Source of the DNA: an uncultured Oribacterium sp.
GTDB taxonomy: Bacteria > Bacillota > Clostridia > Lachnospirales > Lachnospiraceae
Assembly (NCBI GenBank): GCA_934270345.1
Contig: CAKQPT010000023.1
Location: 1 to 33,868 of the forward strand
Direction of reading: 5' to 3'
Length of the DNA: 33,868 nt
Positions 7,536 through 16,445 of the stretch are shown piece by piece. The notes under the pieces were generated by a model. The model was not told the origin of the DNA. It saw only the letters and a list, made by a program, of their open reading frames with translations, and made no database searches. Position numbers and translations under genes: made by a program. Position 1 is the first letter of the stretch. The number at the start of each line of letters is the position of its first letter.

Positions 7536-7564
7536 ATTATAGCATTTATCTACTTCGTGATAAA
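7536..7564 (-). promoter_or_regulatory. Promoter for the coiled-coil membrane protein gene
   Basis: Read on the minus strand: TTTATC (7564-7559), 17-base spacer, TATAAT (7541-7536). It would give a leader of roughly 160 bases before the ATG at 7368. Confidence 0.45.
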
Positions 7565-7687
7565 CGGGAAGGCGCTTCAGAACCGTGCGCATCCCGGATT
7601 TTTTACAGCAGTTCAGGTAGCGCAGCAGCAACGGTCCAGTCAGCGGCCAGAGCGGTCGAGTCAGTTGACATTACAAAGGAGAATCCC

Positions 7688-7954
7688 ATGTTTCGTATGT
7701 GTGGCACAATTTATAAGGACGGACGTATCGTTCGGGACTGTGTTTCCCGACAGGAGGACTACAGCATGTCCCGCACCGATCGCGTGCTCACCGCACTGAA
7801 AGAAATCTGCGAGTACATGGACCTCGCCGTACCGATCTGGCTCTCCACGAACATCCGGGAGTTCCAGCGGAAGTCCGTCACCGTCTTCCGCGAAGACTGC
7901 TTCATGGAGCCGATCAGCTTCGACTACCTCCGCATCGAAGTCATCGAGGAGTGA
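7688..7954 (+). CDS. Conserved small Clostridial protein, unknown function (88 aa)
   Basis: An 88-residue protein beginning MFRMCGTIYKDGRIVRD, with a good AAAGGAG ribosome site eight bases upstream. From memory, the pattern 'MF(R/K)(M/I)xGKIxKDxR...TRTxKxxxAxxEICxxxDLxxPIWL...F...SKTxFxxDxFxExIxFDYLxIxVIEE' recurs in Lachnospiraceae genomes as an unnamed conserved protein; this one keeps the IWL, DCFMEPISFDYLRIEVIEE and DR(V/I)LTALKEIC portions. No membrane helix or signal peptide; probably cytosolic. It is a single-gene unit between the divergent membrane-protein gene and the AT-rich island. The function is unknown. Confidence 0.75.
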   Translation: MFRMCGTIYKDGRIVRDCVSRQEDYSMSRTDRVLTALKEICEYMDLAVPIWLSTNIREFQRKSVTVFREDCFMEPISFDYLRIEVIEE

Positions 7955-7959
7955 AGCCG

Positions 7960-8285
7960 GATGGCTTCTTGACTGCGAGATATATTAAATCTATCGATTT
8001 TCAAAATTTGATATATGTCATAATGCAGATTTCGACAGATTCATATGAAGCAGTATATGAAACTATCGTTTTTTGAAAAAATCATATACTTTTCAGCTTA
8101 GCGGACGATGAAATATGGCCTTTAGGTATATTATTTTTTAAAAATCAGGCTTTATCATATATTTTTCTTCAAGAAATCCCTATAAATCCAAAAACTCATA
8201 TATGAAATTTCATAAATCGACAGAAATAATATAGTCAGCCTCTATTCGATATGTAAATAGATATAGGAAGTAGAATCGAATTGGC
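7960..8285. other. AT-rich non-coding island with recurrent TCATAT/ATATGA
   Basis: About 320 bases with no credible gene on either strand and an AT content far above the neighbours. TCATAT or ATATGA recurs at 8041, 8055, 8082, 8155 and 8196-8205. CTATCG followed by a short AT hairpin occurs twice (from 7991 and from 8064), and TCGACAGA occurs twice (about 8033 and 8217). It lies between the 88-residue protein gene and the terminator after yhaN. Confidence 0.6.
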
Positions 8286-8292
8286 CGGCAAA

Positions 8293-8322
8293 CGAAAAGA
8301 GGCCCGACCGGGCCTCTTTTCG
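8293..8322. terminator. Two-way terminator downstream of yhaN
   Basis: A perfect 13-base stem (8293-8305 with 8310-8322, sequence CGAAAAGAGGCCC, loop GACC) with A-run and T-run inside the arms. It faces the end of yhaN on the minus strand and would also stop readthrough from the left. Confidence 0.8.
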
Positions 8323-8359
8323 CTACGCTTCTTTATATATCGACCGGTGAAAATGGATT

Positions 8360-10606
8360 TCACCGTACAGAGCATCTCATCTCAATCAGATTAAATTTCA
8401 CATCTTCGTTTTCGAGGATGCGCTGTTCGCGCGTGTGGCAGGTGAACAGCAGGATCTGTCCGTGGTGGATCTCGGTGATGTACCGCAGCGCGGACGCGAG
8501 TCGCTGCTCGTCATACATTGCGAAGGAGTCGTCGAAGATCAGCGGCAGCCGTGCTTCCACTGCGCCGGCGCTTCCACTCACCGTCGAAGTTTGCGCGCCT
8601 GCGGCACCTGTCGAAGCGCCCGCGGCACTCGCCTGTCTGTTGTCGCGCATCGGAGCGCCCGCGGCACTCGTCGAAGCACCTGCGCCGCGATCGCCCTGGA
8701 TCAGGCGTGCGGCGGCGAGGCGCAGGGCCAGGTAGATCTGGTCCATGGTGCCGGAGGAGACGTCCTCGATCGGCACGATCTTCCCCGGGGTGTTCATGAA
8801 GATGTCGAGGTTCTGGTCGATCCACATCGAGTCGTACACCCCGCCTGTGATGCCCGCGATCAGCTCGCCGGCTTCCTTGTTGAGGTAGTGTCCGAAGCTC
8901 GACTGAATCGAGCCCTGCAGCTCCGTCATCGTCTCCGCCGCGAGATTGATCGCATCGATTTCCGTCGTGATCGCGTCGTTCTCGTCCAGCGTTCGCTTCA
9001 GCATCTCCGCGCGGTTCTTCACATTCGCGAGGTGCTGCAGCTTGCCCTCGAGCTCCGTCTGCTTCTCGTTCTGCTTCTGCAGCTCGACATCGTAGCGCCG
9101 CTCATCGTTGCTGAGATTCTGAAGCTCCGCACTCAGCTCCGCAAGCGCCGTCCGGTGTGTCTCGAGCTCCTCCTCGGCACGCGTGAGCTCATCCATGTGT
9201 GTCTGGAAGCTCTCCATCGCGGCATCACTGATGTCCGCCGAGCCGATCTGCTTCGTCAGCACCGCGCTGAGCTCTGCCGCCGTTTCCCGAAGGAAGCCCG
9301 TCCTCGCAGCATTGGCGTACAGCCGCCAGACGAAGAGCAGCATGCACAGTACGAGCAGGCCAATGCTTCCGGCCACGAGGATCGTCGCGTTCAGGCCACT
9401 TCCCGACACCGCCGCGACGAGGCCTGGCACCTTCTCCGGCGCGAGGTTGAAGCGCTGCGCGAAGGCTGGGGATTCAACCGCGGTGATCAGCACGGCAGCG
9501 AGGCCGCAGAGAATCGTCAGGAGACCGAAGAGAAGCGGGAGAGCGATGCGGATCACCCGTTCCCGTGGCTCCGCGCCGATTTGACAGAGGCTGTACAGCG
9601 TGTCGGCGTGTTCCTTCGCGTCCCGGATATCGTCAGCGCTGTCGAAGCCGGCCTGCGCGAGCACCGCCTCCTGGGCCGCCGTCTTCTGCAGCAGCTCCTC
9701 CCGGCGCGTCTGCCGGTCGACCTGCTCAGTCCGGACCTCTGAACGCAGCGCCTGGAACTTCCGCAGCTGATTCTCGTACTCCGGCTGCGCGATTTCGCGC
9801 TCGATGTTTCGGATCTCGCCGATCAGCTGCGCGTAGGACTTCGCCGCCTCCGGCACCCGCTTCGCCTCCAGCGCGCTGCGCTGCTGTCGGAGAAGCTTCA
9901 GCGCCCCGGCGGAGTCGAGCGACATATCGCCGGTCGTGCTGAGATTCGTGATGTAGGACTTCAGTTCGTGCACCATGCTGCGGCTCGTTGCGCTTCTCAG
10001 CTGCCCGATCGACACCGTGTTCTCGAACGCCGTCTCGGAGATCCCGCCCAGCATCGCCCGCAGGAAGCCCCGCGGATCTGCCACCCGGACGCCTGTCGTC
10101 TCGTTCCAGATTTCCAGCGGGCAGGCGTTCGCGCCGGCCGCCGGTGCTGCCGCACCGCCCGTGCGCCCGCCGCTCGCCAGTGGCGCAGCCCCCGCAGCCC
10201 CCGCAGCCCCGGTGCCAGCCATCGCAGCCGCGCCGTTGCCGGCGCCTGCTCCGCCTGTCAGCCCCGCAGCGCCGCTCGCTGTCGTCGTGGCTGCGCCATC
10301 TGCGCTGAGGTCGTCTGCATTGAAATCCCGGACGATCCGGTAGACCTGCCCCTCATGCGCGAGGCGCAGCGTCCCGCCGAAGCGCTCCGGCGCATCCCAC
10401 GGCCGGTACTTCTTGTGCAGCTTCGCGGCGCTCCCGACGCCGGGCCGCCGCTCGAGCCCGTAGAGCATCGCCTGCAGAAACGCATGCAGCGTCGACTTGC
10501 CGGCCTCATTGTGCCCGTACAGGATGTTCATGCCCTCGGCGAAGCGGAGATCCAGGTCGTGGAACTTGCCGAAGCCGTCGATATGGAGGTCGATCAATCG
10601 CATCAC
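8360..10606 (-). CDS. yhaN: YhaN/SbcC-like ATPase with membrane-spanning coiled coil
   Basis: A 748-residue SMC/Rad50-type AAA ATPase of the YhaN group, partner of YhaO. Head halves: Walker A GHNEAGKST (31-39); ABC-like signature VSSGTMDQIYLALRLA (616-631); Walker B LPLIFDDSFAMYD (687-699); His switch FTCHTRE (721-727). Between them lie two coiled-coil arms (about 240-345 and 440-560) interrupted by two hydrophobic helices (about 352-376 and 407-429), so the hinge end is probably set in the membrane. Two low-complexity Ala/Gly/Ser/Thr inserts stand out: about 99-161, after the first head strands, and about 637-685, between signature and Walker B. The start overlaps the yhaO stop by four bases, giving tight coupling. 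The likely role is DNA end processing or repair with YhaO. The protein is shorter than many SbcC proteins. Confidence 0.85.
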   Translation of the reverse strand: MMRLIDLHIDGFGKFHDLDLRFAEGMNILYGHNEAGKSTLHAFLQAMLYGLERRPGVGSAAKLHKKYRPWDAPERFGGTLRLAHEGQVYRIVRDFNADDLSADGAATTTASGAAGLTGGAGAGNGAAAMAGTGAAGAAGAAPLASGGRTGGAAAPAAGANACPLEIWNETTGVRVADPRGFLRAMLGGISETAFENTVSIGQLRSATSRSMVHELKSYITNLSTTGDMSLDSAGALKLLRQQRSALEAKRVPEAAKSYAQLIGEIRNIEREIAQPEYENQLRKFQALRSEVRTEQVDRQTRREELLQKTAAQEAVLAQAGFDSADDIRDAKEHADTLYSLCQIGAEPRERVIRIALPLLFGLLTILCGLAAVLITAVESPAFAQRFNLAPEKVPGLVAAVSGSGLNATILVAGSIGLLVLCMLLFVWRLYANAARTGFLRETAAELSAVLTKQIGSADISDAAMESFQTHMDELTRAEEELETHRTALAELSAELQNLSNDERRYDVELQKQNEKQTELEGKLQHLANVKNRAEMLKRTLDENDAITTEIDAINLAAETMTELQGSIQSSFGHYLNKEAGELIAGITGGVYDSMWIDQNLDIFMNTPGKIVPIEDVSSGTMDQIYLALRLAAARLIQGDRGAGASTSAAGAPMRDNRQASAAGASTGAAGAQTSTVSGSAGAVEARLPLIFDDSFAMYDEQRLASALRYITEIHHGQILLFTCHTREQRILENEDVKFNLIEMRCSVR

Positions 10607-11682
10607 AGACCTCCTTTCTGCGACTGCAGCAGCGCATGAATACCATAGAACAGCGCCTTCTTCTCGATTTCACTCATGTCATCCGGATTCTCGCGCAGGA
10701 GCTTCCGGATGTAAAAGCCGATCATGTCGGACGGATGCTCCCGGTACAGCGCGACAAAATCGTACTGCGGCTCGGACACGTCCTCGACCGTCACGATGCG
10801 GTAGCGCTCCCGGAGCGGCGCGAGCTCGAAGCTCACCTCCGGATCATGCTTTCCCGTGATGCGCAGGCGGTAGATGTTCTGCGTGCCCCGCTTCTCGATC
10901 TCCGCGGAGATCAGGCGCTGCAGCTCCTCGTTCGACGTGCGTTCCGTCACCGAAATCTGCAGCGGCACATAACTCGCCGCCGCGAGCGGTACGAACTCCA
11001 GCTTCTGGATCCGGTGCGTGATCGGGTGGATGTCCCCGACGTAGATGCCGTGCGCCCCGGTCTCACTCTGCTCGAGCGGCTCCGGCGTGCCCGCATAGAT
11101 CACGCGGCGCTCGACGAGCTCGGTCGGCTTGTGGATGTGCCCGAGGGCGACGTAGTCGAAGGGCAGTGCGGCCAATGTCTCTGTCTCCACGGGCATGTGG
11201 TCCCGGTCACCGCCGTGCGCCAGCAGGATGTGGATGTGGCCATCCTCCGCCGGATGGATCCCGTCGATCACCGTCTCCCGCAGCTCGCGCGTATGATAGG
11301 AGAAGCCGTACACCTCGGTATTGATATCATCGAAGTACAGCGACTGCGGCGTATCCTCGAGGATCCAGTGCACATTCGGACTCCAGTTGAAGCTCAGCAG
11401 CGCCGAGTTCGCCTCGATCCGATCATGCTCCCCCGAGATGATCACCACATGCGTCGACGGAATCGTCCCGAACAGATAGTTCAGCTCCTGCAGATCCTTA
11501 TTCATCGGCTGACGGTGAAACAGATCCCCCGCGATGAACAGGCAGTCCACATTCGACTCCCGACACCTCTCGATGATGCGACGAAACGTCGCCCTGATAT
11601 CATTGGCACGATCCCGGCCCCACGGCTGATCCGCATCCGGCACCATCCCCCAGTGCACATCCGCAACATGAATAAAACGCAT
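10603..11682 (-). CDS. yhaO: YhaO/SbcD-like metallophosphoesterase (DNA exonuclease)
   Basis: A 359-residue calcineurin-like nuclease, the first gene of the yhaO-yhaN pair. The metal-binding motifs run in order: DVHWG (8-12), GDLFHR (near 52-57), SGEHDR (near 84-89), LLAHGGD, and GHIHKP. The third motif is GEHD where SbcD/Mre11 proteins normally have GNHD, so a Glu replaces the usual metal-binding Asn. Known of the family: Mn-dependent 3'-5' exonuclease and endonuclease activity driven by the ATPase partner. A capping domain (about 240-359) follows the nuclease core. A GGGGAG ribosome site lies just before the ATG. The whole pair reads leftward to the terminator at 8293-8322. Confidence 0.88.
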   Translation of the reverse strand: MRFIHVADVHWGMVPDADQPWGRDRANDIRATFRRIIERCRESNVDCLFIAGDLFHRQPMNKDLQELNYLFGTIPSTHVVIISGEHDRIEANSALLSFNWSPNVHWILEDTPQSLYFDDINTEVYGFSYHTRELRETVIDGIHPAEDGHIHILLAHGGDRDHMPVETETLAALPFDYVALGHIHKPTELVERRVIYAGTPEPLEQSETGAHGIYVGDIHPITHRIQKLEFVPLAAASYVPLQISVTERTSNEELQRLISAEIEKRGTQNIYRLRITGKHDPEVSFELAPLRERYRIVTVEDVSEPQYDFVALYREHPSDMIGFYIRKLLRENPDDMSEIEKKALFYGIHALLQSQKGGL

Positions 11683-11753
11683 GACAGCTCCCCTGTTAAA
11701 AGTTCATAGTTCCCTTTATTTTAACGTAATTACGCAGAAATATAAAGATAAAG

Positions 11754-11779
11754 AAAAACGCCGGGGCATCGCCCCGGCG
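11754..11779 (-). terminator. Terminator after asnS
   Basis: A nine-base perfect stem CGCCGGGGC/GCCCCGGCG (11759-11767/11771-11779). On the minus strand it is followed by TTTTTC. It sits 19 bases after the asnS stop. Confidence 0.88.
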
Positions 11780-11797
11780 CATTGTGCTCATCACTAT

Positions 11798-13189
11798 TTA
11801 GATATCGCAGTTACCGACGGTTCTCGGATACGGAACCACGTCGCGGATGTTCGACATGCCGGTGATGTACATTACGGCACGCTCGAAGCCGAGGCCGAAA
11901 CCGCCATGGCGGGTCGTACCATACTTACGAAGATCGAGATAGAAATCATACTGATCCATCTCCATGCCCATCTCGTTCATGCGCTTCAGAAGCTTATCGT
12001 AGTCCTCCTCACGCTGTGAGCCGCCCATGATCTCACCGATCCCCGGAACGAGACAGTCCACCGCAGCGACGGTCTTTCCATCCGGATTCTGCTTCATGTA
12101 GAAGGCCTTGATGTCCTTCGGGTAGTCTGTTACGAATACCGGACGCTTGTACAGCTTCTCGGTGAGGTAACGCTCGTGCTCGGTCTGGAGATCCACGCCC
12201 CAGCTTACCTTGTACTCGAACTCATCGTTGTGCTTCATGAGCTCGTTTACGGCGTCTGTATAGGTCACACGTGCGAACTCGGAGTTCAGAACGTGGTGGA
12301 GACGATCGAGCAGTCCTTTATCGACGAACTGGTTAAGGAAGGCCATCTCTTCAGGAGCATTGTCCAGCACATACTGAATCATATACTTCAGCATATCCTC
12401 CTCGCACTGGATGACATCATCGAGGTCTGCATACGCGAGCTCTGGCTCGATCATCCAGAACTCTGCAGCATGACGCTGTGTGTTCGAGTTCTCGGCACGG
12501 AAGGTCGGTCCGAAGGTGTAGATGTTGCGGAAGGCCTGCGCGAAGGTCTCGCCATAGAGCTGACCGGAAACCGTGAGGCTTGTCTTCTTGTTAAAGAAAT
12601 CCTGGTTGAAATCCACATTGCCGTCCTCGGTCATCGGAACCTGGTCGAGCGGAAGCGTGGTTACCTGGAACATCTCACCTGCACCCTCTGCATCGGAAGC
12701 GGTGATGATCGGAGTGTGTACGTATACGAAGCCACGCTCCTGGAAGAACTGGTGGATCGCAAATGCTACCAGGGAACGGATCTTAAAAACAGCCTGGAAG
12801 GTGTTGGTTCTCGGACGCAGATGATCGATCGTACGAAGATACTCGAGCGTATGACGCTTCTTCTGCAGCGGATAGTCCGGAGAGGACGCACCCTCAAGCA
12901 TGACCTCGTCGGCCTGTACCTCAAACGCCTGCTTCGCATCCGGCGTCGCTACGAGCTTACCCTTTACGATGACGGCCGCGCCGACACCGTACTTCGCCAC
13001 CTCCTGGAAGTTCGCCATGGTGTCATGGTATACGACCTGAAGCGGGGTGAAGAAGGTACCATCGGAAATCGTCAGGAAACCGAACTGCTTCGAATCACGG
13101 TTCGAGCGGACCCAGCCGCCGACCGTCACTTCCTGATCATAGTAGGCTTCTTTATTCTTGAAAATCTCTCTTAATGTAGTAACTTTCAT
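11798..13189 (-). CDS. asnS: Asparaginyl-tRNA synthetase
   Basis: A 463-residue class IIb aminoacyl-tRNA synthetase that charges tRNA-Asn with asparagine. The N-terminal OB-fold anticodon domain includes [23 protein letters not shown]. The catalytic core shows motif 2, [25 protein letters not shown], and motif 3, [15 protein letters not shown], close to the C-terminus; GEMFQVTT and [15 protein letters not shown] are typical of AsnRS rather than AspRS. The length is normal. It is transcribed alone from the promoter at 13255-13283 and ends at a strong terminator. It is divergent from glgC. No T-box leader lies between its promoter and start, so control by uncharged tRNA is not indicated. Confidence 0.97.
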   Translation of the reverse strand: MKVTTLREIFKNKEAYYDQEVTVGGWVRSNRDSKQFGFLTISDGTFFTPLQVVYHDTMANFQEVAKYGVGAAVIVKGKLVATPDAKQAFEVQADEVMLEGASSPDYPLQKKRHTLEYLRTIDHLRPRTNTFQAVFKIRSLVAFAIHQFFQERGFVYVHTPIITASDAEGAGEMFQVTTLPLDQVPMTEDGNVDFNQDFFNKKTSLTVSGQLYGETFAQAFRNIYTFGPTFRAENSNTQRHAAEFWMIEPELAYADLDDVIQCEEDMLKYMIQYVLDNAPEEMAFLNQFVDKGLLDRLHHVLNSEFARVTYTDAVNELMKHNDEFEYKVSWGVDLQTEHERYLTEKLYKRPVFVTDYPKDIKAFYMKQNPDGKTVAAVDCLVPGIGEIMGGSQREEDYDKLLKRMNEMGMEMDQYDFYLDLRKYGTTRHGGFGLGFERAVMYITGMSNIRDVVPYPRTVGNCDI

Positions 13190-13254
13190 CTCTAACCTCT
13201 GTTTCTATCTCAGATTATCTCAGAAAACCGCGGAAAATCGCGATGATTTAACTG

Positions 13255-13283
13255 ATTATAGCGTAAGGCTTCTCCGTTTTCAA
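13255..13283 (-). promoter_or_regulatory. asnS promoter
   Basis: On the minus strand: TTGAAA (13283-13278), exactly 17 bases, TATAAT (13260-13255). The predicted leader is about 55-60 bases and includes a short direct repeat, TCTGAGATAATCTGAGATA. Confidence 0.8.
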
Positions 13284-13404
13284 TGTCTCCGACCGGCACA
13301 TCGTCACTTTTCGGGGCTTTTTCACCGCGGTTCAGCCGGGATTCCCCCGGAAGTTTTCACCGAAACTTTTGCTCGAAAAGAAAGAAATTTGCGACTGTTG
13401 TATG

Positions 13405-13476
13405 GTGTAATATGCAATATTGTGTAATTATTACGAATGCACTGTGTAAAATTCGTTATTTTACTGTCAAAATAAC
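13405..13476. promoter_or_regulatory. Candidate operator region upstream of glgC
   Basis: A perfect 8-6-8 inverted repeat GTTATTTT/AAAATAAC (13455-13462 and 13469-13476) ends 11 bases before the glgC -35. Three GTGTAA direct repeats lie upstream of it (13405, 13422, 13444). The position, centred near -57 of the predicted start of transcription, fits an activator or a transcription factor sensing carbon state. The binding protein is unknown. Confidence 0.5.
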
Positions 13477-13487
13477 CATTTTCTTAG

Positions 13488-13516
13488 TTAACATGCGGGA
13501 CCTAGAGTGCTATACT
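13488..13516 (+). promoter_or_regulatory. glgC-glgD-spoVG promoter
   Basis: TTAACA (13488-13493), 17-base spacer, TATACT (13511-13516), about 50 bases before the GTG start of glgC. Confidence 0.75.
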
Positions 13517-13567
13517 ATGTACAGCTAGATATTTTTCTACTACTTATATTACTAATGAGGTGATGAC

Positions 13568-14842
13568 GTGATTAAAAAAGAAATGATCGCCATGCTGCTC
13601 GCTGGCGGCCAGGGCTCTCGCCTTGGCGTACTCACAAAGAATGTCGCAAAACCTGCTGTATCCTTCGGTGGAAAGTACTCTATCATCGACTTCCCACTGT
13701 CGAACTGCATCAATTCAGGTGTAGATACCGTCGGCGTTTTGACACAGTACAAGCCTTTACGTCTGAATGCCCACATCGGAATCGGTATTCCGTGGGATCT
13801 GGACCGTAACAGAGGAGGCGTAACGATTCTGCAGCCGTATGAGTCGCAGAACGGTGCGGACTGGTTCTCAGGCACAGCAAACGCGATCTACCAGAACATC
13901 GAGTATATCGATAACTACAGCCCGGAGTATGTACTCATCCTTTCCGGTGACCACATCTATAAGATGGATTATGAGGTTATGCTCGAGTACCATAAGGCGA
14001 TGAATGCCGACTGTACGATCGCGTCGATGCCTGTTCCGATGGAAGAGGCGAGCCGTTTCGGTATCACTGTAACCGATGAGAATAACCGTATCATCGACTT
14101 CCAGGAGAAGCCGAAGGTACCGAAGTCAAATCTTGCATCCATGGGTATCTACATCTTCTCATGGCCGGTGCTCCGTGAAGCACTCATCACGAACAAGGAC
14201 GTTCCGGGTGAGGACTTCGGTAAGCACATCATCCCTTATCTTTTCAATAAGGGCAGCCGCATCTTCGCGTATGAGTTTAACGGCTACTGGAAGGATGTCG
14301 GAACCCTCGAGTCCTACTGGCAGGCCAACATGGAGCTCGTATCGATCATTCCGGAGTTCAACCTCTACGAGGAGTACTGGAAGATCTATACCGATACGAA
14401 GAACCCGGCACCACAGTTTATTTCCCAGAACTCTCACGTAGAGCGTTGCATCATCGCAGAGGGCTGTGAGATTCACGGTGAGGTCCATAATTCTGTCATC
14501 GGCGAGGGTGTTACCATCGAGTCCGGTGCAGTGGTGAACGATTCTGTCGTCATGTCCGGTGCAACCATCGGTGCAGGTACCAGAATCGATAAGGGCGTCA
14601 TCGCACAGAACGTAAAGATCGGTCAGAACTGTGAGATCGGTGTCGGTGAGTTCGAGCCGAGTGTATATGATCAGAGAGTTTACAACGCAGAGCTGGCCAC
14701 CATCGGCGAGAATTCTGTGATTCCGGACAATGTTAAGGTCGGAAGAAACACCGCAATCTATGGCGTAACGACAGCAGAGGATTATCCTGACGGATTACTC
14801 GCAAGCGGCGGAGCAATCATTAAGGAGGACGGAACATTATGA
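13568..14842 (+). CDS. glgC: Glucose-1-phosphate adenylyltransferase, catalytic subunit
   Basis: A 424-residue enzyme making ADP-glucose from glucose-1-phosphate and ATP, the committed step of glycogen synthesis. The nucleotide-binding N-terminus [21 protein letters not shown], the [11 protein letters not shown] strand, [30 protein letters not shown] with the metal Asp, and FQEKPK are all family hallmarks. The C-terminal third is a left-handed beta-helix with hexapeptide repeats ([18 protein letters not shown]). The start is GTG at 13568, placed after GAGGTGATG; the next in-frame ATG would remove conserved sequence. It overlaps glgD by four bases. The two subunits probably form a GlgC/GlgD heterotetramer as described in other Firmicutes. 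Confidence 0.96.
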   Translation: MIKKEMIAMLLAGGQGSRLGVLTKNVAKPAVSFGGKYSIIDFPLSNCINSGVDTVGVLTQYKPLRLNAHIGIGIPWDLDRNRGGVTILQPYESQNGADWFSGTANAIYQNIEYIDNYSPEYVLILSGDHIYKMDYEVMLEYHKAMNADCTIASMPVPMEEASRFGITVTDENNRIIDFQEKPKVPKSNLASMGIYIFSWPVLREALITNKDVPGEDFGKHIIPYLFNKGSRIFAYEFNGYWKDVGTLESYWQANMELVSIIPEFNLYEEYWKIYTDTKNPAPQFISQNSHVERCIIAEGCEIHGEVHNSVIGEGVTIESGAVVNDSVVMSGATIGAGTRIDKGVIAQNVKIGQNCEIGVGEFEPSVYDQRVYNAELATIGENSVIPDNVKVGRNTAIYGVTTAEDYPDGLLASGGAIIKEDGTL

Positions 14843-15960
14843 GAGCGATAGGTATTATTTTAGCAGGTGGTAATAACAAGCGTATGCGGGAGCTTTCAAA
14901 TAAGAGAGCGATCGCAGCGATGCCGGTAGCCGGATCCTTCCGTGCCATCGACTTCGCCCTTTCCAACATGTCGAACTCTCATGTTCAGAGAGTAGCTGTA
15001 CTGACACAGTACAACTCCAGATCCCTGAACCAGCACCTTTCCTCCTCGAAGTGGTGGGATTTCGGTCGTAAGCAGGGTGGTCTGTACGTTTATACACCGA
15101 CCATCACCGCAGAGCACAGCGACTGGTTCCGCGGCACCGCCGATGCACTGTATCAGAACCTCGATTTCCTGAAGCAGTCTCATGAGCCGTATGTCATCAT
15201 CGCTTCCGGCGATGGCATCTACAAGCTCGACTACGCAAAGGTGCTCGAGCATCACATCAACAAGAAGGCAGATATCACCGTGGTGGTGAAGACCATGGAG
15301 CCGAATACGGATGTTTCCCGCTTCGGCTGCGTAAAGATGAACGAGGACGGCCGGATCGTCGACTTCGAGGAGAAGCCGATCGCGACCGACGCGAACACCA
15401 TCTCCTGCGGTATCTATGTTATCCGTCGTCGTCAGCTGATCGAGCTCCTCGAGAAGGCACACGATGAGGATCGTACCGATTTCGTCAGCGATATCCTGGT
15501 ACGCTATAAGAACGTCAAGCGGATCTATGGCTATAAGATCGACACCTACTGGGCAAACATCGCGTCCGTCGAGTCGTACTATAAGACCAACATGGATTTC
15601 CTGAACCGTGACATCCGCGAGTTCTTCTTCAAGGAACTGCCGGGTATCTACACGAAGCTCGAGGATAACCCTCCTGCGAAGTATAATCCGGACTGCAACG
15701 TGCGTCACTCGATTCTCGCAAGTGGCTGTATCATCAACGGTACCGTCGAGAATTCCGTCCTGTTCCGTAAGGTTTATGTCGGAAACAACTGCGTGATCAA
15801 GAACTCCATCATCCTGAATGATGTATACATCGGTGATAATACCGTCATCGAGAACTGTATCGTCGAGAGCCGCGATACGATTCGTGCCAACACGACCTAT
15901 ATCGGTACACCGGACGACATCAAGATCGTCGTTGAAAAGAATACACGATATCAGATGTAA
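14839..15960 (+). CDS. glgD: GlgD, second subunit of ADP-glucose pyrophosphorylase
   Basis: A 373-residue GlgC paralogue. It keeps the fold ([62 protein letters not shown], and a C-terminal hexapeptide beta-helix such as [19 protein letters not shown]). Several catalytic positions differ: the Gly-rich loop reads GGNNKRM instead of GGQGSRL, and the Asp of GDH-I-YKMDY is shifted to GDGIYKLDY. Known of the family: GlgD has little activity alone and raises the activity and alters the control of GlgC. Its start lies inside the last codons of glgC, so translation is coupled. An AGGAGG site follows it for spoVG. Confidence 0.94.
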   Translation: MRAIGIILAGGNNKRMRELSNKRAIAAMPVAGSFRAIDFALSNMSNSHVQRVAVLTQYNSRSLNQHLSSSKWWDFGRKQGGLYVYTPTITAEHSDWFRGTADALYQNLDFLKQSHEPYVIIASGDGIYKLDYAKVLEHHINKKADITVVVKTMEPNTDVSRFGCVKMNEDGRIVDFEEKPIATDANTISCGIYVIRRRQLIELLEKAHDEDRTDFVSDILVRYKNVKRIYGYKIDTYWANIASVESYYKTNMDFLNRDIREFFFKELPGIYTKLEDNPPAKYNPDCNVRHSILASGCIINGTVENSVLFRKVYVGNNCVIKNSIILNDVYIGDNTVIENCIVESRDTIRANTTYIGTPDDIKIVVEKNTRYQM

Positions 15961-15975
15961 CAGGAGGACCGAAGC

Positions 15976-16251
15976 ATGCAGATAACAGATGTACGGATCC
16001 GCAAGGTGGATAAGGAAGGCAAGATGAAGGCGATCGTCTCCATCACCTTCGATAATGAGTTCGTCATCCACGACATCAAGGTGATCGAGGGTGAGAAGGG
16101 TCTCTTCATCGCGATGCCGTCCAGAAAGACGGCGGACGGTGAGTACAGAGACATCGCACATCCGATCAAGTCTTCGACCAGAGAAGCGATCCAGGAGATC
16201 ATCCTGGATAAGTATCAGGCGGAGATGATTTCCGAGACGGAAGGATATTAA
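15976..16251 (+). CDS. spoVG: SpoVG family regulator
   Basis: A 91-residue protein beginning [20 protein letters not shown], with [21 protein letters not shown] and FRDIAHPI-like YRDIAHPI, all typical of SpoVG. Known of the family: a small dimeric nucleic-acid-binding regulator first found for its effect on sporulation and now known to control envelope, virulence and metabolic genes in many non-sporulating Firmicutes. It follows glgD by 15 bases behind AGGAGG and is probably in the glg transcript, which then ends at the hairpin after 16251. The linkage to glycogen genes is common in Clostridia. Confidence 0.95.
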   Translation: MQITDVRIRKVDKEGKMKAIVSITFDNEFVIHDIKVIEGEKGLFIAMPSRKTADGEYRDIAHPIKSSTREAIQEIILDKYQAEMISETEGY

Positions 16252-16259
16252 GATTTATA

Positions 16260-16307
16260 CGGGTGCCCGGAGGGCTGCCACTGGCAGTTCTCCGGGCGCT
16301 TTTTTTC
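16260..16307 (+). terminator. Terminator after glgCD-spoVG
   Basis: Stem GTGCCCGGAG...CTCCGGGCGC with inner pair CTGCCA/TGGCAG, followed by seven T (16301-16307). Confidence 0.9.
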
Positions 16308-16445
16308 GCCGTTTTGCTCGATATACTATATGTGAAAATAATTCGATTTGTGTTATGATGTCGTTTACGGTGGGACCGGATGGAGAGGGGAATCTCTCCA
16401 GCTGGTGCCGCTTTTGTGATGCTTTATATATCATGGAGGAATTTT

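Noticed and set aside
7557..7799. 80-codon open frame upstream of the 88-residue gene
   Set aside because: It overlaps the better-supported gene at 7688 in another frame, lacks a ribosome site and matches nothing.
8435..9742. Plus-strand open frame opposite yhaN
   Set aside because: No ribosome site or recognisable domain; explained by the GC-rich third positions of yhaN.
13320..13350. T-box-like CTGAACCGCGG sequence on the minus strand upstream of asnS
   Set aside because: It lies upstream of the well-formed asnS promoter (13255-13283), so it would not be in the leader. No stem I or antiterminator pairing was found.
14896..16161. 421-codon open frame on the minus strand opposite glgD and spoVG
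   Set aside because: It covers two firmly identified genes and has the Asp/Val/Leu/Ile-rich make-up of an antisense shadow.
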